59,911 nucleotides of DNA, from the IMG/VR virus record IMGVR_UViG_3300035034_001394, positions 1-59,911 of that record. The stretch is one strand, 5' to 3'. Below, in pieces: positions 17,150-26,691 of this stretch (the stretch's first letter is position 1; each line of letters opens with the position of its first letter). This DNA is from a virus. The translations under genes were made by a program, and so were the position numbers. The notes under the pieces are model-generated. The model was not told the DNA's origin, searched no databases, and was given only the letters and a program-made list of their open reading frames with translations.

Positions 17150-17375
17150 TATCTTTACTCCATAATTCTAAGTACACCATTAATGCTTCTGAATTAGTTC
17201 TAATATTACTAATCAGTATAAACTTTTGTTCTTTGTATTGATAATATCCATCTTCAGGATAATAATATATCTGCACCTCGGTGATATGTGTATCCATTTC
17301 ATAATCATCAAATAGATTATCAAATATCATATATGATAACTTATTCCACTCATGAACAGGTATCATAATATCCAT
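17139..17375 (-). CDS. Hypothetical protein, start uncertain
   Basis: About 78 residues from MDIMIPVHEWNK; the frame is open back to 17543, but that part overlaps the 17425 gene for about 120 bases out of frame. Basic residues just before (INRIRRGKRNYDIP) look protein-like, so a longer form is possible. Tyr-rich beta segment (QIYYYPEDGYYQYKEQKF). Overlaps the zinc-finger gene start by 11 bases. Confidence 0.5.
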   Translation of the reverse strand: MDIMIPVHEWNKLSYMIFDNLFDDYEMDTHITEVQIYYYPEDGYYQYKEQKFILISNIRTNSEALMVYLELWSKDIGN

Positions 17376-17424
17376 CGGAATATCATAATTTCGCTTCCCA
17401 CGTCTAATTCTATTTATGGTGCGC

Positions 17425-17934
17425 TTAACGTAGTGGGTTAGCGGAAGTTTTTTTCCATTCTCTAAATGTTTTAAGAAGGGATACAGACTTAGAGTGTTCT
17501 TTGAGTTCTTGAAGCTGAATTTCATATTGCTTAAAACGATCATCGTCTAGCTTTCCCAAGAACATTGCACAACACTCATCAGAAGCATGTACAAAAGATT
17601 TACGAACCATATCATAAAGCTTATGATAAGCCTTAGAAGATGGTGGTTTAATCCATTTATAGCGCGGTAATGAACCTGTGTCTATAGTCTCTAATAATCT
17701 AGCTTGAAATTTATGATCTTTCCAGTGTTCACCATAATGAATATTAACCCGATTAGCTAACAATAACAATAACTCGTGCTCTAAATCATTATTGGATGCA
17801 CTCATATATCGTAATGCAGGATAAGCAATAAACTTCTCAATATCCTTGATTTCTTGTTCGGAACTATTCTCAAATAGTGTGCTACTCTTTTTACGTTGAA
17901 TAGTTTTTAATACATCAAAAGGTTTCATAACCAC
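17425..17934 (-). CDS. Possible clamp-loader small subunit (gp62-like)
   Basis: 169 residues. The pattern of an early FDVLKTIQRKK, then YPALRYMSASND, a hydrophobic LLLLLANRVN helix and a later PRYKWIKPP recalls the small clamp-loader subunits of T4-like phages, and the place among replication genes fits. I see no decisive motif, and no gp44 or gp45 lies in the window. Treat as tentative. Confidence 0.5.
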   Translation of the reverse strand: MVMKPFDVLKTIQRKKSSTLFENSSEQEIKDIEKFIAYPALRYMSASNNDLEHELLLLLANRVNIHYGEHWKDHKFQARLLETIDTGSLPRYKWIKPPSSKAYHKLYDMVRKSFVHASDECCAMFLGKLDDDRFKQYEIQLQELKEHSKSVSLLKTFREWKKTSANPLR

Positions 17935-18676
17935 AATCCCTAAATATTTTATTCAATTCACTAGATGCATCATTCATCATAAATGACAATAACACCATGT
18001 TAACTTCTTCTACTGCTCCCATGCCTGTTATAGCGAACAATACAGCATTTACTTCACCGCAGTCGTCATTATACTCAGATGTAAACACTGTTCTCTGTGT
18101 ACCAAAATCGTTTACTACTATTTGTTTCTTATCCTTATGCCAGAAACTAGATTGTGGACGATGAGTGAATGTCATATGCCTGTCACCATGCGTCTCATAT
18201 ACATATTCTTGTGCTGGAATCATGAAGTTAAATTTTAAGTAACATTTAAACCCAACACATGTATTGATGCGTTCTAATAATAATCTTGTACTTTTATAAA
18301 GAATATAATACATTAAATCGCCAAGGCGATTATATTTTCTACCATCCACATAATTATTACACACGCGTAACGTCTTAAACATGTATACATTTGAATATTC
18401 ACCCTTAGATATATAGGATATTCGACTATCATGTCCTGAATAATCATGATCATGATCAGTCAACCGAGTAACACCTTCAAGGCATTTACCTGATTTGTAT
18501 GTCGTATAATAATCTAATGGAATATATAATAATTCTCGTGGATAATATCGTGATGGTTTCCAAATACTAAATTCATCTTGACGGTAATTATAAACATATT
18601 GAATTTCTGGACCACTATGGCGTTTAGAAATATCCTCCGCTGTTACCACATTATTAGGCTTTGGGATAATAGACAT
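17915..18676 (-). CDS. Hypothetical protein
   Basis: 253 residues, very rich in Tyr and His (TRLTDHDHDYSGHDSR). Overlaps the 17425 gene start by 20 bases and follows the 18683 gene closely, so it belongs to the same operon. Fold and function not recognised. Confidence 0.75.
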   Translation of the reverse strand: MSIIPKPNNVVTAEDISKRHSGPEIQYVYNYRQDEFSIWKPSRYYPRELLYIPLDYYTTYKSGKCLEGVTRLTDHDHDYSGHDSRISYISKGEYSNVYMFKTLRVCNNYVDGRKYNRLGDLMYYILYKSTRLLLERINTCVGFKCYLKFNFMIPAQEYVYETHGDRHMTFTHRPQSSFWHKDKKQIVVNDFGTQRTVFTSEYNDDCGEVNAVLFAITGMGAVEEVNMVLLSFMMNDASSELNKIFRDCGYETF

Positions 18677-18682
18677 TATGAG

Positions 18683-19237
18683 TTACCACATTATAGAAAG
18701 ATCAATGGAATCTGGAACCTTGCACGAACGTTCTCCTAAAAATATACACGTAGGATAATCACGAACTTGGTTATCCACCTTCTTTTCAAAACCAACAGGG
18801 ACGCATAAAAGGTCATTGCGGCCAAGCTTAGGATGAATAAAACTTTCTTTCTTAGTCATATTGAGAATGGTAATTGGCAATCTTGACGGCATATACCCCT
18901 TCCATGGGTTCAATGCGAATGCTTCATATGGTCTACCCATAATGTCTTCCATACTCATATATTGCATTTCATCCATATAGGACACAATCATATTCCATTT
19001 ATATGGAACCATTAGACGAAATGGGCCAACTTGCATGAGTACACCACTATCTTCATATATGTCTACACGACTACTAGATAGCTTTCTGACAAAATAATCA
19101 GGGCTACGTTGGCGACTGAAGTCTAGTACAGAATAATATATAGGGTCACCAGAAACAGTAATTGTATTCTTTTTGGTGATATTATTTCTAAGTTCATTCA
19201 TGTCAAATGGTTTATTTTCTGAATTTAGTGTCATCAT
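18683..19237 (-). CDS. Hypothetical protein
   Basis: 184 residues, ending close to the next gene and overlapping the UvsW stop by four bases (start at 19237). Contains NPWKGYMPSRLPITILNM, a conserved-looking segment near residue 108. I do not recognise the family; its operon position suggests a replication or recombination role. Confidence 0.75.
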   Translation of the reverse strand: MMTLNSENKPFDMNELRNNITKKNTITVSGDPIYYSVLDFSRQRSPDYFVRKLSSSRVDIYEDSGVLMQVGPFRLMVPYKWNMIVSYMDEMQYMSMEDIMGRPYEAFALNPWKGYMPSRLPITILNMTKKESFIHPKLGRNDLLCVPVGFEKKVDNQVRDYPTCIFLGERSCKVPDSIDLSIMW

Positions 19238-20661
19238 GATTTGTATTTTACCTTGTTAACTTTGTGAGGATATTTCGCCTCTTTATAGAATTTGCGTCTT
19301 TTTCTTGCATGTTTGGCACTATGTTTAGTATTAGAATATATATCATAGAAAACAATCTCACTCTTACCATCAGCCAGTCGTAACGATCTACCAATAGTCT
19401 GAATGATATTTGTGAAACCTTTCCCCATATCCTGCGCGGACATTACAAACATGCGTGGAATATCATTACCACGTTTGAATATTCCTGTGGTACATATTGT
19501 CAGTAGTCCATTTTTATTATCATATTCATCATACCTCTTTTGGCGTTTCGCGTTTGAAGATGCTCCATATAGAAACACAGAGCCTTCTATTTCCTGTTCA
19601 TAATATTTTCCATGCTCAACACGTTCTAATACGTGAAACATGTTATTTTCCGAAAGCTTGATTAATAAGTCTTTAATATATTTTTGACGCGCAGGGTTCT
19701 TATCTCGATATGTTTGTTCAGCAGTCCAGTCACCACCAAAGGCATCTTTCTCCAACTCTTCATCAATCTCAATCATTTCAATACGAAGCTTGGCAAGATA
19801 GCCTTCTTCTTGTAATTCATGAACAGGCTTTCTAAGAAGTACTGGTCCTAGTACAGACTTGATTAAATCTTTATCAAGGTCACTTTCTGGTAATGTACCA
19901 GTAAATCCAAATCTAAATGGAACATTGCCAGAAGTCTCTGATAAGAAGTCAAATACCTCTTGAGCTTTATACTCATGACACTCATCAGCAATAATACATT
20001 GAACGCCATCAATCATTTCTGGATATCTGATAAGAGATTGCCATGTACCAATAATGATTTGGGCATTCCCCTTCTCATTACCATGAAACTCCGCCACATC
20101 ATGTTTACACATTTTAGCAAAACTTCTGGCTGTTTGAACAGAAAGGTCAGCAGTTGGTACAATAACAAGTACTTTACCAATTTGGGCATATTTGTCAGCA
20201 ATCGCACCACAGATAAATGTTTTACCGCCGCCTGTGCCAATCTCAAATATGCCTGCATAGCTTTCTAAAGCAAGATTAACAGAATCGCGCTGATGAGGCC
20301 GAAGCTCCATTGGACTATCATTAATCTTGATATATGAGTAGCTGTTAGCATCAACAGGCTTGAACAATTCAGGGTCACGTTCAGCTTTATTATCTTGCTG
20401 ATTGACAACTTCTACATCATATCCATACTTTTGAAGTATCTCAAACATATCTTCTGATATGAGATTGGTAAAATACTTACCTCTATTGTAGAGATTTTTA
20501 TAACCGTCCCATCGTCCCATCTTATAACTGACGGTCATGAACGCACCTTTGACAAAGTGTCGTGTCATCTTATTAAATTTAGAATGAAGATTAGGTGTTA
20601 ATCCTTCAAATTTACAATTAACTTCATCTAATATTTTGATAGTACATTTCTTATTGGTCAT
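19234..20661 (-). CDS. uvsW: UvsW recombination helicase
   Basis: 475 residues from MTNKKCTIKI, preferred to the longer frame because GAAAGA precedes it. Superfamily 2 motor: an N-terminal DNA-binding region, Q-like LRPHQRDSV, Walker A GTGGGKT at 142-148, DECH box at about 226-229, FTGTLPES motif III, and C-terminal QTIGRSLRLADGK (motif VI with arginine finger). It remodels branched DNA and R-loops, moving T4-like phages from origin- to recombination-dependent replication. Neighbours uvsY and uvsX support the call. Confidence 0.93.
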   Translation of the reverse strand: MTNKKCTIKILDEVNCKFEGLTPNLHSKFNKMTRHFVKGAFMTVSYKMGRWDGYKNLYNRGKYFTNLISEDMFEILQKYGYDVEVVNQQDNKAERDPELFKPVDANSYSYIKINDSPMELRPHQRDSVNLALESYAGIFEIGTGGGKTFICGAIADKYAQIGKVLVIVPTADLSVQTARSFAKMCKHDVAEFHGNEKGNAQIIIGTWQSLIRYPEMIDGVQCIIADECHEYKAQEVFDFLSETSGNVPFRFGFTGTLPESDLDKDLIKSVLGPVLLRKPVHELQEEGYLAKLRIEMIEIDEELEKDAFGGDWTAEQTYRDKNPARQKYIKDLLIKLSENNMFHVLERVEHGKYYEQEIEGSVFLYGASSNAKRQKRYDEYDNKNGLLTICTTGIFKRGNDIPRMFVMSAQDMGKGFTNIIQTIGRSLRLADGKSEIVFYDIYSNTKHSAKHARKRRKFYKEAKYPHKVNKVKYKS

Positions 20662-20682
20662 AATTAATCTTTCAATAGAGTT

Positions 20683-20711
20683 AAGTATCACTCCTAAATA
20701 GTTAGTGTCAA
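20683..20711 (-). promoter_or_regulatory. Promoter for uvsW
   Basis: On the - strand TTGACA (rc of 20706-20711), 18 bases, then TACTTA. Lies between uvsY and uvsW. Confidence 0.5.
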
Positions 20712-20727
20712 GTGTTTATTACTATTA

Positions 20728-21213
20728 TTATAGAACGTAATCAGCTTCACCAGCAGCAACAACATTACTAACATTGTTTAGCTGATAGCCCATAGCTTCA
20801 ATAGTTTCTACAATTTGCATAAGTTGTTTAGCATGACCTTCTGCTTGATATTGTTTATCAACAGCATCAACAACTTGGGCATCGGCTTCTACAAGGTTTT
20901 TCATCGCTGTAGCAGAAGGCTTGGCGTTTGTGATAGGATTTTGATCCATAGCAAACGTTACCATTCCCCTCACTTGGTCAGAACGTTTATCAAACATTGC
21001 TGCAATTAATGAAGCATCTGCTCTGATTGATTTGAAGAAGGATAGCCATCCAGCATGATACTTGAGAATATCAGTAAGTTTACCTTCTAATGTATATGGC
21101 TCATCAATCCAGCTTTGGACAATATCACTATAATATTTCATGGCCAAGTCGAATTTAGATTCATCTTGTCTGATTATATTGCGCCATAGTTTGATTTTAT
21201 GTGGCATTTTCAT
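20728..21213 (-). CDS. uvsY: UvsY-like recombination mediator
   Basis: 161 residues, close in size to T4 UvsY (137). Helical throughout, with a basic N terminus (MKMPHKIKLWRN) and a central PSATAMKNLVEADAQVVDA segment, consistent with the known mediator that loads UvsX on gp32-coated DNA. Identification leans on its position between uvsW and uvsX as well as size and composition. Confidence 0.7.
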   Translation of the reverse strand: MKMPHKIKLWRNIIRQDESKFDLAMKYYSDIVQSWIDEPYTLEGKLTDILKYHAGWLSFFKSIRADASLIAAMFDKRSDQVRGMVTFAMDQNPITNAKPSATAMKNLVEADAQVVDAVDKQYQAEGHAKQLMQIVETIEAMGYQLNNVSNVVAAGEADYVL

Positions 21214-21214
21214 A

Positions 21215-21877
21215 TTATTCTACTTTCTCTTTTCTCCACCACATGTCCACATCGAACCCATAGTGTACTAAGCGTAATGCAAAAGCATCACGCGCATGAT
21301 CCCATGTCATAAATGATGCTTTATGCTTAGGGGGTTCTGGACACCAGTCTGTCCAATTACCAATAGGAGGATGAGATGCTAAATCTCTCATTTCCCATGC
21401 AAGTGCTGCCATATCCGCATCATGAATGATATGCCATAGCTTGCTGGTTTCTTCTGGTTGATATCCTGCCTTAGAAATTATTTCATCTCTAATATTATTC
21501 TTAAACCCACTCCAAATATTAGAGAAGTCTGGGATAATCTGTGCTAATGATTTGGCAACTGGACTAATAATATCACCAATATAGGCTTCCTCACAATCAT
21601 GAAGCAGTCCTAATAATTGAATGTTTTTATCGTGACCCTGTAACCGTAGAATTTCTTCAACATACAAAGAATGTTGAGCTACGGAATAAGGCACAGGCAT
21701 TGCGCCAGCATATCTATTGTTACATGCCAAATGATGAGCAATATCACCCCATGACACATCCTTAGCATCAGGGTTAAGAATATCCATTGCCTGCCCTGAT
21801 ACTGTTTGAAGCCAATCTGTTGTGACTGACATTTGAGGCATATCATCACGTTTCATGGGCGTTGTATTAACAGTCAT
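21215..21877 (-). CDS. HD-domain nucleotidase (YfbR-like)
   Basis: 220 residues. The HD fold is marked by SVAQHSLYV (first His), LLGLLHDCEEAYIGD (HD pair plus downstream Glu) and a later IIHDADMAALAWE Asp. YfbR enzymes remove phosphate from deoxynucleoside 5'-monophosphates, so it would adjust nucleotide pools during replication. Its ATG overlaps the uvsX stop (TAATG), so the two are coupled. Confidence 0.85.
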   Translation of the reverse strand: MTVNTTPMKRDDMPQMSVTTDWLQTVSGQAMDILNPDAKDVSWGDIAHHLACNNRYAGAMPVPYSVAQHSLYVEEILRLQGHDKNIQLLGLLHDCEEAYIGDIISPVAKSLAQIIPDFSNIWSGFKNNIRDEIISKAGYQPEETSKLWHIIHDADMAALAWEMRDLASHPPIGNWTDWCPEPPKHKASFMTWDHARDAFALRLVHYGFDVDMWWRKEKVE

Positions 21878-23055
21878 TATGCGACTACTTTCTGATCTTC
21901 GACAATCTCTTCAGTGTTTGCTGTCTCTTCATTCACCATAGACCTACTAATGTCAGCTTCATCACTATTAAGATGCTCAACAATCAGATCAGCATATTGT
22001 TTAAAGTTGCTCTTTTTGAAACTTTCGGGTACACCTTCAATAGGATTTTCAGGACCATATGATACGGCTGTGATCTTTTTGAGCTGATGATTGGACATAA
22101 GATAGTCAAACAGTCCAGAATAAGGGTCTACACCATGAGGATATATAACCTGAATATCAACTGTTTCATTAGGTTTAGTGAAGCGACTCTTATATGTCAC
22201 AGCACGGCATTTCATACCAGCAACACGGCGACCTTCATCACTAAACTCATCAGGAATAAGGTCTTTATCTTCAACCTTATCACCTTTAAGCTTAAACTTA
22301 CTAAAGATGAATTGTTGTGTTGCTAGATATTCAGCACCACGACCACCAGTAATAATCTCATCAGGAGCAAATACATTCTGTGATACCATAGAGTGTGATG
22401 CAACCAGAATAGATACAGGGAGACGCTTAATGAGGTGTGACATAGCCTTGATAAACTCTTTGTTCTGTTTAGCTTGCTGACCTTGGTCTTTATTCTGTGT
22501 ACCCTTTTCAGCTTTTTCAGCAGCAGCATCAGTCATCAGGTTATTCAAACTATCAATAACAATGATAAGAGGTGGTATTCCATGACTGCTAACGTCCATA
22601 GGATCATCAACACCTTTAAGAGCATCACGGTACATATTAACAAATGATGTAATCAGGTCTTGTACATCACTAATCCGCTTAGACTCATTAAAGATGAATG
22701 TACCAGTCTTACCACTGAGTTCATCTTCAGTATAACCAAGACGCCCAAAGAACGGCATATTATCAGAAGCAGACTCTGTATCAATCCATAAGACAGAAGC
22801 TTCAAGTTCATTCATGGCCTGCTTGGCAGCAGTTGCTAATAGTAATGACTTACCAGAACCTGATTGACCAGCAACTTGTGCCAATTTACCGAATACAAAT
22901 GCTTTTTTGTAATTACCACTAAGAATATGATTAAGTGCATAGTTACCAGATGAATACCATAACTGACTTTTAGAGAATCCAAAGAATGTATCAGAAGATT
23001 CTAATTTTCTCATTACCTTTGAGAAATCAATATTTTTCTTTTTATGTTTACCCAT
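21877..23055 (-). CDS. uvsX: UvsX recombinase (RecA/Rad51 family)
   Basis: 392 residues from MGKHKKKNIDF, matching T4 UvsX (391). Walker A GQSGSGKS at 63-70, catalytic Glu in LWIDTESA near 90, Walker B LIIVIDSLNNL near 155, and a glycine-rich ITGGRGAEYLA loop. It forms filaments on single-stranded DNA and performs strand invasion with UvsY and gp32, all encoded nearby. The acidic C-terminal tail is typical of the family. Confidence 0.96.
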   Translation of the reverse strand: MGKHKKKNIDFSKVMRKLESSDTFFGFSKSQLWYSSGNYALNHILSGNYKKAFVFGKLAQVAGQSGSGKSLLLATAAKQAMNELEASVLWIDTESASDNMPFFGRLGYTEDELSGKTGTFIFNESKRISDVQDLITSFVNMYRDALKGVDDPMDVSSHGIPPLIIVIDSLNNLMTDAAAEKAEKGTQNKDQGQQAKQNKEFIKAMSHLIKRLPVSILVASHSMVSQNVFAPDEIITGGRGAEYLATQQFIFSKFKLKGDKVEDKDLIPDEFSDEGRRVAGMKCRAVTYKSRFTKPNETVDIQVIYPHGVDPYSGLFDYLMSNHQLKKITAVSYGPENPIEGVPESFKKSNFKQYADLIVEHLNSDEADISRSMVNEETANTEEIVEDQKVVA

Positions 23056-23142
23056 TATAAATCCTATATTTAGATGTAGGTCTATTGTTGTGTGAGAAGC
23101 CGAAACTTCCCACACTTTAATAGTCATTAATTTAATGATTGA

Positions 23143-24126
23143 TTATTTAGCGCGAGCCTTAATCTTCGCTAACATATCTTGAGGTGAAGGTTTAGATGAG
23201 CTTGTTTCTTTGACAGTCTCTTCCTTACTCACCACAGGCTCTGGCACTTCATCTTTAACAGGAAGGTCTTCGGCCATCTTTGCAGCAGGTTTATCCGCAG
23301 CATTATTAGACTCATCAGCATTATTAGAACTAGATGCTTCCTTATAAGGACGGAAATGCACTTCCCATTCAGAATTCCAAGGATCACCATTCAGATATGC
23401 GGCCAACATCTGCTCTTGTACGAGCCATGCTTCTGCGTCTGGTTCTTTTGGTAATAGGTCACGAAGATTAATAAGACCTTCTTCCTCAATCGCATCCTTC
23501 TCTTCTTGTGTAAGAGCAGAAGAACGATTAACAAATCCTGATGACGTGTAATCATTATAACCACTAGTAGCTTTAGTCTTCTTAAATAAGAAGTCTACGC
23601 CATTCTCATGGTCAATAGGGTCTGGACTAGGAAGCATAGTATCTTCATTTGTATCAGAAATCTTGTTTGCTTGAATATCTTTAAGCTTACGAGACATTGT
23701 TACATATCTGATTTTCTTCTCTGGTGCAGGCTCTTCAACCAAATCAGTCTCTCTTACAAATCCTTGAGCAAGATAATTACGCTTTACCCATAGGCTGCGC
23801 GCAGTATTCTCATCTTCATCAAAGAGTGCAGAAATGGTTGCCCACACTGAACATGATGCTGGTGTATACATGTTCCGACATGGCATTCTAATAGTGATTT
23901 TTTTACCAGCATTATCTGGATCATCAAAAGTCCACTCATACATCATTTCTTCAATGTAATAATAATGAGGGTTATCCTCATTTTTATCTTCAAGGAAACG
24001 GAACTTGGAAGATTCTCCAATTTCTACATCCCAGAATTTAAAAAATTTGGAAGGGGATGACCCCTGATTAGTTTTCTCTTTATCCGCCTTAAGACGATTT
24101 CTAAGAGCATCAATACGACTTGTCAT
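23143..24126 (-). CDS. 32: Single-stranded DNA-binding protein gp32
   Basis: 327 residues starting MTSRIDALRNRL, near the size of T4 gp32 (301). Basic N terminus for cooperative self-binding. The core begins SKFFKFWDVEIGESSKFRFLEDK and has a Cys region MPCRNMYTPASC that may ligate zinc. The acidic Ser/Ala/Glu-rich C-terminal tail, used to contact other replication proteins, runs from about 275. The ATG follows a repeat-bearing leader that looks like its own operator. Confidence 0.93.
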   Translation of the reverse strand: MTSRIDALRNRLKADKEKTNQGSSPSKFFKFWDVEIGESSKFRFLEDKNEDNPHYYYIEEMMYEWTFDDPDNAGKKITIRMPCRNMYTPASCSVWATISALFDEDENTARSLWVKRNYLAQGFVRETDLVEEPAPEKKIRYVTMSRKLKDIQANKISDTNEDTMLPSPDPIDHENGVDFLFKKTKATSGYNDYTSSGFVNRSSALTQEEKDAIEEEGLINLRDLLPKEPDAEAWLVQEQMLAAYLNGDPWNSEWEVHFRPYKEASSSNNADESNNAADKPAAKMAEDLPVKDEVPEPVVSKEETVKETSSSKPSPQDMLAKIKARAK

Positions 24127-24127
24127 T

Positions 24128-24196
24128 TCACAATTCTCCACAATTAAGTCACAATTTTTTCACAATGGCGAACTCTAAGGAACGCCTTCTCACAAT
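24128..24196 (-). promoter_or_regulatory. Candidate gp32 autoregulatory operator (phased ATTGTGA repeats)
   Basis: In the gene 32 leader the mRNA carries five copies of ATTGTGA/G (rc at 24128-24134, 24138-24144, 24149-24155, 24160-24166 and 24190-24196), the first four 10-11 bases apart, ending two bases before the ATG. T4 gp32 represses its own translation by binding an unstructured leader, so this arrangement fits a repeated binding array. A small GAACAA/TTGTTC hairpin lies just upstream. Confidence 0.6.
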
Positions 24197-24279
24197 GAAC
24201 AACATTTATTGTTCGCTTGTATTTATAACTATGGACCAATTTTCTCCGATGAATCGTTTTTTGAGCATATTAAAAAAAG

Positions 24280-26034
24280 TTAATGATATGCATACTCGTC
24301 ATATTGCTCTGGATCAGCCTCTGCATCCATGATGTCAATCTTCAAAGCATCATCAAGGTCTGGTTCATATTCCTGAATAATATCAATCATATGCAACATT
24401 TGCACACATGACATAACTCTATCATCATAAGCACCTGATTTGGCTGCAAATGTTGATGCACGTTTAACAAAACTTTTTAATTCTGTGATGAGTGGTTTTG
24501 AATATGGCACAAATCTTCCACGTTCAATCAATAGCTTGAGCATCATGCAATATTCTTTCTTCGTTGTCTTAGTGGTTAGAATACCTCTGCGACGTTCTTC
24601 ATCACTATCAACTAAAGTGCCGGGTATTCTATCTTCATCCACTTCAATGATATTGAGTATACCCTTACCAACACCATTAGCCTCAACCGTATAATAACAT
24701 TCACTATAACCCGTATGATCATCCATATCATACTGCTCATCTTCAATCGTTTTTAGGAACCGTACAAGCTGTTTAGCCTGATCGAGTTGGTCATGCTCAT
24801 TAGAAGTCCATTCCGCCACCTGTCGTAACTGTGGCAGCTCCCATACCTGAATAGATGCCCTATCTTCACCAACACCCTCAGATGGGTCTAATGTAACACC
24901 ATATATCTGATTAGGCTTAATAGGACAGAACCATCTTGCACCAAACTTATCAACATATCTTGGATTACGAGCATTAAGGTTCAACATAAGCAATCTTGTC
25001 GCTTCAATTAGTGTTTCCTCTTTAGATACAAATCGACACTCATATTCACGATACCATTCTGATAATGTGATACCTTCACGTAATGTTTGTGTCTTAAACC
25101 TCTCATCTCTATTAGGATGCTCTTTCCAGTGTATAAACATTCTGTAGAAGCCGCCAAGCTCTTCATCATCTTCGGATGATTGTGGTTTATCTTCATACAT
25201 AATACGTTCAAGATCAGAATAATCTTCTTTCTCGTATATTGTTTTATATGGTTTCGGCTTCTTCTTACCATCAATACCAACTTTGGTTAAGAACTCATCT
25301 TTCCATTCTACCGCATTAGGGGCATCCTGCGCACTGAACCAAATATTAGCAAACTTATCTTCATCGGTGTTTGGCGTTGATGTGATAATAAGCTTACCAT
25401 TTGTGGCAGATAGTGTAGGCTGAATAGCTCTCCATAAATCTTTTTGAATATTAGGTTTAACATATGCAAATTCGTCTAGGTATAATAAATCAATGGTAGA
25501 ACCACGACCAGTATCAGGTGTAGTTGTTTCTGCTCTAATACGGCTACCATTATCAAACTTTAAAGTGTGAACATTATCAACTTCAAGTCCACATTTAATA
25601 TACCAAGGACATTCCATGTACATGTCTTTAATCTTGGCAATACACTCTTTAGCAGAATCACCTTTGTTAGAGGCAATAAGTATTTCAACCTTTTCATTAA
25701 ACATTGCATACCATAGAATATAGATACATGCCGACATCGTTTTTCCAGATTGTCTACCAACCATTGTAATAACACGATCATAATTATGGAAGTTATGATA
25801 CATTCGTGTCTGATAATCATAAGGAATATACTTTGTATATACTTCTTTCTTTTTCTTCTTTTGATTAGGTTTTGGCTTAGCTTTATTTGGTATCTTTATA
25901 TGATTTTCAATAAAATGCATGTAATCATCTTCACACATTTCTAAGTCAACGATTTGGTCGATACTCGTATATACCTGTTCATATTGTGGTGGCTTTATTT
26001 TACCACCATCTTCTTCAGGACGAAATAGCGCCAT
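24280..26034 (-). CDS. 17: Terminase large subunit
   Basis: 584 residues, similar to T4 gp17 (610). ATPase half: Walker A GRQSGKT at 93-99, Walker B LLYLDEFA near 183-190, coupling motif ITSTPNT. Nuclease half: VTLDPSEG near 385 with a catalytic Asp, then DDRVMSC near the end. It powers packaging and cuts the concatemer. A late-type ACTAAATA lies 27 bases upstream of the ATG. Confidence 0.95.
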   Translation of the reverse strand: MALFRPEEDGGKIKPPQYEQVYTSIDQIVDLEMCEDDYMHFIENHIKIPNKAKPKPNQKKKKKEVYTKYIPYDYQTRMYHNFHNYDRVITMVGRQSGKTMSACIYILWYAMFNEKVEILIASNKGDSAKECIAKIKDMYMECPWYIKCGLEVDNVHTLKFDNGSRIRAETTTPDTGRGSTIDLLYLDEFAYVKPNIQKDLWRAIQPTLSATNGKLIITSTPNTDEDKFANIWFSAQDAPNAVEWKDEFLTKVGIDGKKKPKPYKTIYEKEDYSDLERIMYEDKPQSSEDDEELGGFYRMFIHWKEHPNRDERFKTQTLREGITLSEWYREYECRFVSKEETLIEATRLLMLNLNARNPRYVDKFGARWFCPIKPNQIYGVTLDPSEGVGEDRASIQVWELPQLRQVAEWTSNEHDQLDQAKQLVRFLKTIEDEQYDMDDHTGYSECYYTVEANGVGKGILNIIEVDEDRIPGTLVDSDEERRRGILTTKTTKKEYCMMLKLLIERGRFVPYSKPLITELKSFVKRASTFAAKSGAYDDRVMSCVQMLHMIDIIQEYEPDLDDALKIDIMDAEADPEQYDEYAYH

Positions 26035-26060
26035 ATAAAATACTCCATATTCTCTTAGAG

Positions 26061-26068
26061 TATTTAGT
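26061..26068 (-). promoter_or_regulatory. T4-late-type promoter for terminase
   Basis: ACTAAATA on the - strand, just upstream of the terminase start; same class as those at 38843, 55708 and 59309. Confidence 0.45.
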
Positions 26069-26078
26069 CATTTTGGTG

Positions 26079-26105
26079 TTGACGCGACTATTATATTATG
26101 ATAGT
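26079..26105 (+). promoter_or_regulatory. Early-type promoter with TGATAGT dyad
   Basis: TTGACG at 26079-26084, then CGACTATTATATTATGATAGT, matching 28253 almost base for base. Drives the accessory + strand gene group that starts at 26131. Confidence 0.6.
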
Positions 26106-26130
26106 TATGTTGTGAGATAAAAAAGAAAGA

Positions 26131-26589
26131 TTGAATTATAACTGATATTATCCATAACAGCCGCAGCATCGAACGTGTATTAAAGCTTGAGCAGCACCCA
26201 TTACCATATCTTTCAGAAAATGGTGAACAACTATTTGTTGGTTATGTGTGGTTTCAAGATAAACCATCGGATTTCAAATACGTTATTTCAACTTCTAATA
26301 CAATTATGAATTACTACAATCGTATAATGCATACTCCGATAACGGCTATGATTTACAAGGTTTGATTGAAGCCTCTAAGACTGATGAACGTATCCGTCTT
26401 TTGAATAAAGATGGAATCTACTATGTCAAAGGTAACGGTGATACACTGAATGTTACAATCACGACAACCAAAGAGGTATATGAGCGCTTTTGTTATCATA
26501 ATCGTGCTGATAGTATCCCATCATGGGATCGTTTATCTACAGCATTGGAAGCAATTGGTTATGGTCATCTTTATAATGAGAAAGACTGA
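26131..26589 (+). pseudogene. Hypothetical gene broken by two frame changes
   Basis: A TTG at 26131 reads LNYN then stops. From 26144 a second frame encodes DIIHNSRSIERVLKLEQHPL... to about 26340. From about 26305 a third frame encodes YELLQSYNAYSDNGYDLQGLIEASK and runs to 26589. The three pieces fit end to end as one protein of about 150 residues, with a +1 and then a -1 change. The family is not recognised. Confidence 0.65.
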
Positions 26590-26637
26590 TAGCTGTATGA
26601 TTATGTTCTATGGGGGTTTACAACTCTGAAGTTCATA

Positions 26638-26691
26638 GATTAGTAGATGACATAATACTATTTTAAGGATTAATTATGTCATCTACTAATC
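26638..26691 (+). promoter_or_regulatory. Start-codon hairpin of the methyltransferase gene
   Basis: A perfect 19-bp inverted repeat (26638-26656 and 26673-26691) whose right arm spans the ATG at 26676 and the first codons; the 16-base loop holds AAGGAT, the ribosome-binding site. In mRNA this would bury the start codon. Confidence 0.7.

Noticed and set aside
22087-22480. Long open frames opposite uvsX
   Set aside because: Shadow frames of a strongly conserved gene; no start signals.
23056-23127. Longer N terminus for UvsX
   Set aside because: The extra 24 residues do not resemble UvsX and the family length fits the 23055 start.
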